NCBI GenBank assembly: GCA_044354975.1
Contig: JBIKZA010000014.1
Coordinates: 1-44,822, forward strand
Length of the DNA stretch: 44,822 nucleotides
From: CAIZGX01 sp044354975
Lineage (GTDB): Bacteria > Bacteroidota > Bacteroidia > Flavobacteriales_D > Sanyastnellaceae
Direction of reading: 5' to 3'
The notes under the pieces are model-generated. The model was not told the origin of the DNA. It saw nothing but the letters and a program-made list of their open reading frames with translations, and did no database searches. Position numbers and translations under genes: made by a program. Positions 40,214-44,822 of the stretch are shown piece after piece; position 1 is the stretch's first letter, and each line of letters opens with the position of its first letter.

Positions 40214-41040
40214 GCACTCAAAAACCTTTCATCTATCAGCCCGAAGACTTGGAGCGCCTCCTGCGCACCAAAGAATTCAATGGTTTGCTTCCAGAGGAAC
40301 GCGCCTTTGTGTTGCAACATGTTTCCACCGAAAAGGAATTCAATGAACTCAAAATGCTTTTGGGTAACATTGAATCTTCCGAGCACGAAATGCAAGATCC
40401 GCCTGCTGCCGTTTGGAAAAACTTGAAGAAAGAATTCAATCAGCAGAAGCCATCGCGATTCAAAGTGTGGTTGAACATCCTGTTCCCTCCTCTTCCCAAG
40501 TGGAGCGGATTCCGAACCGTTTCATTTTCTCTCGTTGGAATGGCAGCCGTTGTTGGAGCAGTTATTTGGTTCGTTCCTTCAGACAATAATTCCAATCAAT
40601 TGGCAAGCGTCCAGGAGAATTCCAAAGACAACACAATTCCAAATACAACGAATGACACGGTCTCTGAAAATTCAGAATTCAAAGTCAATCAAGAACAATA
40701 CGCAGAATTAAAGCCTGTATCCGAAATTTATGTAACACCTGTGGTTCGTGAGGTTGAGCATGTGCATGAAGCTCCGCTTAATGACGAGGTTAGTGAAGAA
40801 AATTCCATTGCTCCTGCGAACAACGCTGTTGAAGAAAAATCAGATAGAAGGATGGAAAACGATTCTCCGGCCGTGATTGAAAGCACGAACGCCTCGCCTA
40901 CCTTCACCACAACTTCATCAGGAAATTTAACCGCTCCGACAATGAATTTCACAACGGATGAAAAGATGAATGTCATCGTAACCGATTCAGTAAAAATTCA
41001 ACCCAAGAAGAAAAAGAAATCGCCACCGAAGAAAAAGTGA
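40210..41040 (+). CDS. Probable anti-sigma factor, single-pass membrane protein
   Basis: 276 residues from the ATG at 40210 overlapping the sigma stop; an open frame extends upstream inside the sigma gene and is discarded. A cytoplasmic helical domain of ~110 residues (QPEDLERLLRTKEFNGLLPEERAFVLQHV, MQDPPAAVWKNLKKEFNQQ) precedes one membrane helix (~108-124, VSFSLVGMAAVVGAVIWFV). The outer part is Asn/Glu/Ser-rich and low in complexity, ending in a lysine-rich tail (QPKKKKKSPPKKK). Its position makes it the likely anti-sigma factor for the gene before it. Confidence 0.8.
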   Translation: MSTQKPFIYQPEDLERLLRTKEFNGLLPEERAFVLQHVSTEKEFNELKMLLGNIESSEHEMQDPPAAVWKNLKKEFNQQKPSRFKVWLNILFPPLPKWSGFRTVSFSLVGMAAVVGAVIWFVPSDNNSNQLASVQENSKDNTIPNTTNDTVSENSEFKVNQEQYAELKPVSEIYVTPVVREVEHVHEAPLNDEVSEENSIAPANNAVEEKSDRRMENDSPAVIESTNASPTFTTTSSGNLTAPTMNFTTDEKMNVIVTDSVKIQPKKKKKSPPKKK

Positions 41041-41083
41041 CGAATAATTTTCAAAATGGACTTTGAATGTTCATTTTTGTGGA

Positions 41084-42571
41084 ATGAAAAAAATACTTGT
41101 CGCAAACCGTGGAGAAATTGCCTTGCGCATCATGCGCTCTGCAAAAGAAATGGGAATTGCAACTGTTGCAATATATAGTGAAGCCGATCGCAATGCACCG
41201 TTCGTAAAATACGCCGACGAGGCCGTTTGCGTTGGTCCTCCTCCTTCCAACCAGTCGTATTTACAATCAGATAAAATCATTGAAATTTGTAAAGAGTTAG
41301 GCGTTGAAGGCATTCATCCGGGATACGGATTTCTTTCAGAGAATGCAAACTTCGCACGCAAAGTTCAAGAAAGCGGAATCACCTTCATTGGTCCGAATCC
41401 GGATAGTATAGACATGATGGGTAATAAACTTGCGGCAAAATCGGCTGCAAGAAAGTATAACATTCCCATGGTTCCTGGAACCGAAGACGCCATTGCAGAT
41501 GTTGAACAAGCGAAGCGTATTGCACTTGAAGTGGGACTTCCAATTTTGATTAAAGCCAGCGCGGGCGGTGGTGGAAAAGGAATGCGGATCGTCGAGAAAA
41601 TTGAAGAGGTGGCTGAACAAATGGAACGCGCCATTTCAGAGGCGGTGAGTTCTTTCGGAGACGGAGCGGTTTTCATTGAACGTTATGTAAGCGGACCGCG
41701 ACACATTGAGATTCAAGTTTTGGCAGATACACACGGAAACATTGTTCACCTTTTCGAGCGTGAATGCAGCATACAGCGTAGACACCAGAAAGTGATTGAA
41801 GAAGCGCCCTCTGCCATTCTTACGCCGGAGCTTCGTGCTGCTATGGGAAAGAGTGCATGCGATGCCGCTAGAAGCTGCGACTATGTTGGCGCAGGAACAG
41901 TGGAGTTCTTGCTCGACGATAAATTGAATTACTACTTTTTGGAAATGAATACCCGCTTGCAAGTGGAGCATCCGGTTTCAGAAAGCATTACGGGTGTTGA
42001 CTTGGTGAAGGAACAAATTCGCGTTGCTCGCGGAGAGAAATTAGTGTTCACGCAAGACGATCTTTCGATAAACGGACACGCCCTTGAGGTTCGTGTCTAC
42101 GCTGAAGATCCAGCGAACAACTTCCTTCCTGATATTGGAAGATTGAACACTTACGTTCGTCCGCAAGGACCGGGCGTTCGCGTCGACGATGGATTTGAAG
42201 AGGGAATGGAAATTCCAATTTATTATGACCCAATGATTGCGAAGTTGATTGTGCATGCTGCAAATCGCGAGCAGGCCATTGAGCGCATGACGAGAGCAAT
42301 TTCTGAATATAAGATTTCGGGAGTTCAAACAACACTTGAGTTTTGCTCTTGGGCCATTAATCACGAAGCATTCAAATCTGGAAATTTCGATACGCATTTT
42401 GTGAAAGACTACTTCACCCCTGAAATTCTAAAACAAGAATTGACCTCAGAGGAAACGGAAGTGGCTGCAATTGCTGCAGAGATTTTATTCCAACAAAACA
42501 ATGCATCTACTGTTTCAAACGGAAGTACAGAACAGAAAACAAGTGCTTGGAAGCTTCGCGCTAGAGACTAA
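41084..42571 (+). CDS. accC: Biotin carboxylase subunit of acetyl- or propionyl-CoA carboxylase
   Basis: 495 residues from the ATG at 41084 (KKILVANRGEIALRIMRSA); the open frame begins at a TTG 7 codons earlier. ATP-grasp motifs are complete: ASAGGGGKGMRIV, HIEIQVLADTHGNIVHLFERECSIQRRHQKVIEEAPS, and FLEMNTRLQVEHPVSE. The extra C-terminal ~45 residues (after about 450) are seen in the acyl-CoA carboxylase versions of Bacteroidota, so the carboxylase may serve propionyl-CoA; the biotin carrier and carboxyltransferase genes are not here. CATTTTTG, a 7/8 match to the -7 element, ends 4 bases before the ATG. Its end overlaps the convergent sirtuin gene by 11 bases. Confidence 0.93.
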   Translation: MKKILVANRGEIALRIMRSAKEMGIATVAIYSEADRNAPFVKYADEAVCVGPPPSNQSYLQSDKIIEICKELGVEGIHPGYGFLSENANFARKVQESGITFIGPNPDSIDMMGNKLAAKSAARKYNIPMVPGTEDAIADVEQAKRIALEVGLPILIKASAGGGGKGMRIVEKIEEVAEQMERAISEAVSSFGDGAVFIERYVSGPRHIEIQVLADTHGNIVHLFERECSIQRRHQKVIEEAPSAILTPELRAAMGKSACDAARSCDYVGAGTVEFLLDDKLNYYFLEMNTRLQVEHPVSESITGVDLVKEQIRVARGEKLVFTQDDLSINGHALEVRVYAEDPANNFLPDIGRLNTYVRPQGPGVRVDDGFEEGMEIPIYYDPMIAKLIVHAANREQAIERMTRAISEYKISGVQTTLEFCSWAINHEAFKSGNFDTHFVKDYFTPEILKQELTSEETEVAAIAAEILFQQNNASTVSNGSTEQKTSAWKLRARD

Positions 42572-43241
42572 TTTTTTGAGACTCGCACCAGCTTTGCATC
42601 CCTTCGGAAGCACCGGAGGCAATGGCGTTGAATCCTAACTTGGAAGCCAACTCCGGAACTTTCGGATCAATTACCCATCGTTCTGCTTTTATGGGAACAT
42701 TGTACAACAGGCCTGCTGCTGGATAAACTTCGAGCGAAGTTCCGAGCACCATGAACACATCAGCGTCTTCGACTAGTTCAGCAGCATCTAGCAGCAAGGG
42801 AACATCTTCTCCGAACCAGACAATGTGCGGACGCAACGCGTTTCCGTGTGCGCATGCACTTGAAGTCGATTGGGCAATTTGCCCAATTTCATTTACGCAG
42901 CACGAGCTTCTCATTTTGGAGAGCTCTCCGTGCAGATGAAGGATGTTTGAGCTACCGGCGCGTTCGTGAAGGTTGTCGACGTTTTGTGTAATAATCGAAA
43001 CACGGAAGTGTTTTTCCAATTGCGCTAGAATGAGGTGTCCGTTGTTGGGTTGTACCTCGTTCAATTGCAATCGACGTTGGTTGTAGAACTCTGTCACAAG
43101 CTCGGGGTTGCGTTCCCAACCTTCAGGAGTTGCAACGTCTTCAATGCGGTATTGCTCCCACAGTCCGTTTGAATCGCGAAAGGTGTTAATACCGCTTTCG
43201 GCGCTGGTTCCAGCGCCTGTTAAGACCACTAAATGTTTCAT
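42561..43241 (-). CDS. NAD-dependent protein deacylase, sirtuin class III
   Basis: 226 residues. NAD-binding LTGAGTSAESGINTFRDS (7-24), Tyr53 and Arg56 (FYNQRR) marking the succinyl/malonyl-type pocket, ITQNVDNLHERAG and catalytic His104 (LHLHGEL) are intact. The zinc region does not show the two CxxC pairs of canonical sirtuins: only Cys114, Cys115 and Cys130 occur there, as in other short Bacteroidota sirtuins. LRPHIVWFGEDVP follows. It probably removes acyl groups from lysines using NAD. The gene ends inside the end of accC. Confidence 0.94.
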   Translation of the reverse strand: MKHLVVLTGAGTSAESGINTFRDSNGLWEQYRIEDVATPEGWERNPELVTEFYNQRRLQLNEVQPNNGHLILAQLEKHFRVSIITQNVDNLHERAGSSNILHLHGELSKMRSSCCVNEIGQIAQSTSSACAHGNALRPHIVWFGEDVPLLLDAAELVEDADVFMVLGTSLEVYPAAGLLYNVPIKAERWVIDPKVPELASKLGFNAIASGASEGMQSWCESQKISL

Positions 43242-43245
43242 AAAA

Positions 43246-44184
43246 TTAGATCATCATACGCTGACGCTTCAACAAAAATTGAAGCATACAATTTTGAATT
43301 CCGTCTTCAATGGATGTTTGAAAATAATCGACGCCGATTTGTCCGGCCTTCAATTGCAAAGAAGTACGGAATTCGCTCATTTTCTCTTGATAAGCCTTGC
43401 GCAATTCATGCGGATGAGCTTTTACTTCTTCTCCTGTTTCTAAATCGACAAACGAGTAAGGTCTGTTTTCAAAATTGAAATCTAATTCCTGTTCTTGATG
43501 CACCACATGAAAAAGAATGACTTCATGTTTGTTATGTCGAAGGTGCTGAAGCGATTGAAATACTTCTTCCACTTGTTTCGAGTCATCTAACATATCGCTG
43601 AATACGACAACCAAACTTCTCCTGTGAATACGCTCTGCTATTTCATGAATGACGGAAGAAACATGACTGTTGTTTTGGTAGGAAGTCGCGCTTTGTTCAA
43701 GCCATTTCTCCATTTCAGAATAGAGATAATGAACGTGAGCTTGACTGCTTCCCGCTTTGGTGTGCACCATCAGATCGTTTGCGAAAACACTTAAGCCAAC
43801 GGCATCGCGCTGACGTTTCATGAGTTCCATAATGCTAGCTGCGCCATACAAGGCAAACTTCAACTTATTCCATTCCTTCCCCTCTGCATTTTTTATGGTT
43901 GGAAAAAGCATAGACGAAGAAACATCCACAACCAATTGACAGCGCAGATTGGTTTCCTCTTCGTAACGTTTAACAAAATGCTTATCGGTACGAGCTAATA
44001 ATTTCCAATCGAGATGACGTGTAGATTCTCCGGCGTTATACAAACGATGCTCTGCAAATTCAACCGAGAATCCATGATACGGAGAACGATGCATTCCGGT
44101 TATAAAACCCTCAACCGCTTGTTTGGCAATCAATTCAAGCGATGAATAAGACTGTATGTATGAACGATCGAAGTTTATTGGCAT
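43246..44184 (-). CDS. DUF58 domain protein (vWA-like)
   Basis: 312 residues, soluble. The DUF58 signature is clear: FITGMHRSPYHGFSVEFAEHRLYNAGESTRHLDWKLLARTDKHFVKRYEEE, followed by a von Willebrand A-like region with LVVDVSSSM (a MIDAS-type DxSxS) and VVVFSDMLDD. In many bacteria it is encoded beside a MoxR AAA ATPase and Bat proteins; none is visible here, though the operon could continue elsewhere. The sirtuin ATG lies 4 bases downstream, so the two are probably co-transcribed. Confidence 0.93.
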   Translation of the reverse strand: MPINFDRSYIQSYSSLELIAKQAVEGFITGMHRSPYHGFSVEFAEHRLYNAGESTRHLDWKLLARTDKHFVKRYEEETNLRCQLVVDVSSSMLFPTIKNAEGKEWNKLKFALYGAASIMELMKRQRDAVGLSVFANDLMVHTKAGSSQAHVHYLYSEMEKWLEQSATSYQNNSHVSSVIHEIAERIHRRSLVVVFSDMLDDSKQVEEVFQSLQHLRHNKHEVILFHVVHQEQELDFNFENRPYSFVDLETGEEVKAHPHELRKAYQEKMSEFRTSLQLKAGQIGVDYFQTSIEDGIQNCMLQFLLKRQRMMI

Positions 44185-44251
44185 TTCGTAAAATTAGGCT
44201 AATTGCAAATATGAAATAAAAGTGGACACAAAAATCAATTACTTTGTAACT

Positions 44252-44692
44252 ATGGACATAACTATTAACACCCCCGCATTATTGTTCCCTGCGATTAGCT
44301 TAATCATGTTGGCCTACACCAATCGTTTTCTTGCTTTGGCTAATGTTATTCGAAATCTTCACGACCGCTATAAAGGCCGTGAGCCTAAGGAAGCAGCACT
44401 TCTTCACGCCCAAATAAAGAACTTGAAATTTCGGCTGAGACTGATAAAAAACATGCAGATTCTTGGAGTGCTGAGTTTCATATTCGCTATAGTGTCCATG
44501 TACTATATATACCGGGAAGAAATGGATTTAGCAGAATACACATTCGCCTCTTCTCTCATTGTATTTTGTTTATCTCTCATCCTTTCACTTGTTGAATTAA
44601 TCAATTCCACTCGTTCGCTAGAAATAGAATTAAGCGATATGGCGGGGTTGGAGGATAGTATTTTGGATTATTTGAAGAAGATGATAAAATAG
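44252..44692 (+). CDS. DUF2721 membrane protein
   Basis: 146 residues from the ATG at 44252 (MDITINTPALLFPAISLIMLAYTNRF); a GTG 10 codons earlier also opens the frame, but TTACTTTG, a 7/8 match to the -7 element, lies 5 bases before the ATG. Three hydrophobic segments (~10-30, ~73-93, ~101-122) and QIKNLKFRLRLIKNMQ between them fit DUF2721, a family of small membrane proteins of unknown function. Hairpin array G begins right after its TAG. Confidence 0.88.
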   Translation: MDITINTPALLFPAISLIMLAYTNRFLALANVIRNLHDRYKGREPKEAALLHAQIKNLKFRLRLIKNMQILGVLSFIFAIVSMYYIYREEMDLAEYTFASSLIVFCLSLILSLVELINSTRSLEIELSDMAGLEDSILDYLKKMIK

Positions 44693-44693
44693 A

Positions 44694-44822
44694 CCGCTTC
44701 GCGGATGACACTTCGTGATGACCGCTATGCGGATGACGCTGTGCGATGACACTTCGTGAGGACCGATTATCTGATGACTACCACTGAACCGGTTAGTTCG
44801 ATGGGTTCGGTGAAAGATGACG
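44694..44822. repeat. Triloop hairpin array G (ATGA linkers), runs off the right edge
   Basis: In order: CCGC-TTC-GCGG (44694-44704), CAC-TTC-GTG, CCGC-TAT-GCGG (44722-44732), CGC-TGT-GCG (44737-44745) and CAC-TTC-GTG (44750-44758), separated by ATGA. A less regular part follows, then a longer imperfect hairpin CACTGAACC/GGTTCGGTG near 44782-44812 and a further ATGA at the window end. It starts one base after the DUF2721 stop codon. It has the same linker as array F, 11.7 kb away, with mostly different stems. Confidence 0.9.

Overview
The window is a stretch of chromosome from a Bacteroidota bacterium, most likely of the order Flavobacteriales. The evidence is an AT-rich composition, two surface proteins with type IX secretion (gliding/Por) C-terminal domains, TonB receptors with Bacteroidota-type N-termini, a long-form Lgt, and almost no Shine-Dalgarno sites. 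Instead, many genes carry the Bacteroidota -7 promoter element (TAnnTTTG or TAnnTTCG), often only a few bases before the start codon.

Layout. 1-2.8 kb: the 3' part of an S9 peptidase and gcvT. 2.8-6.3 kb: a rhodanese-thioredoxin lipoprotein, a lamin-tail-domain surface protein and an outer-membrane-type protein. 6.5-7.3 kb: a higBA toxin-antitoxin pair and tRNA-Ser(TGA). 7.4-16.8 kb: an accessory-looking region of short unknown genes, including a DUF6717-like protein, a degenerate phosphodiester-glycosidase-like protein, a YbjN-like protein, a lipoprotein split by a frame change, a three-gene unknown operon, an FGE-like protein, a DUF2461 protein and a Gre-like factor broken at a G6 run. 16.9-25.7 kb: a hybrid histidine kinase, a TPR membrane protein, two TonB receptors, a CpsB-type PHP phosphatase and trxA. 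25.7-33 kb: lgt, a 57-residue protein, a 2OG-Fe(II) oxygenase, a DUF7009-like protein, moaA, moeA, an ABM monooxygenase, a SAM hydrolase and phoH. 33-36.5 kb: a large haloperoxidase-like protein with a type IX tail. 36.6-41 kb: two ECF sigma/anti-sigma systems, aat and a Nudix hydrolase. 41-44.8 kb: accC, a sirtuin, a DUF58 protein and a DUF2721 protein.

The most unusual content lies outside the genes. Seven intergenic arrays (about 8092, 11813, 13566, 15258, 16819, 32912 and 44694 to the right edge) consist of short perfect hairpins joined by short constant linkers. Almost all have exactly three bases in the loop. The stems differ in sequence and length from unit to unit but keep their pairing, for example AAAACC/GGTTTT beside AAAATC/GATTTT, TAC/GTA beside TAT/ATA, and CAC/GTG beside CCGC/GCGG and CCTTC/GAAGG. 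Each array uses its own linker set: ATTGG/ATTCC, ATTC, CCTC or ATGA. Arrays begin at or within a few bases of stop codons, fill whole gaps between convergent genes, and in two cases encode the last residues of a protein. I know of no described repeat family with this design; it is my main candidate for an undescribed element.

Starts were chosen from family fit, signal peptides and the promoter-to-start rule. Family names come from recognition of the sequence only; no database was searched.
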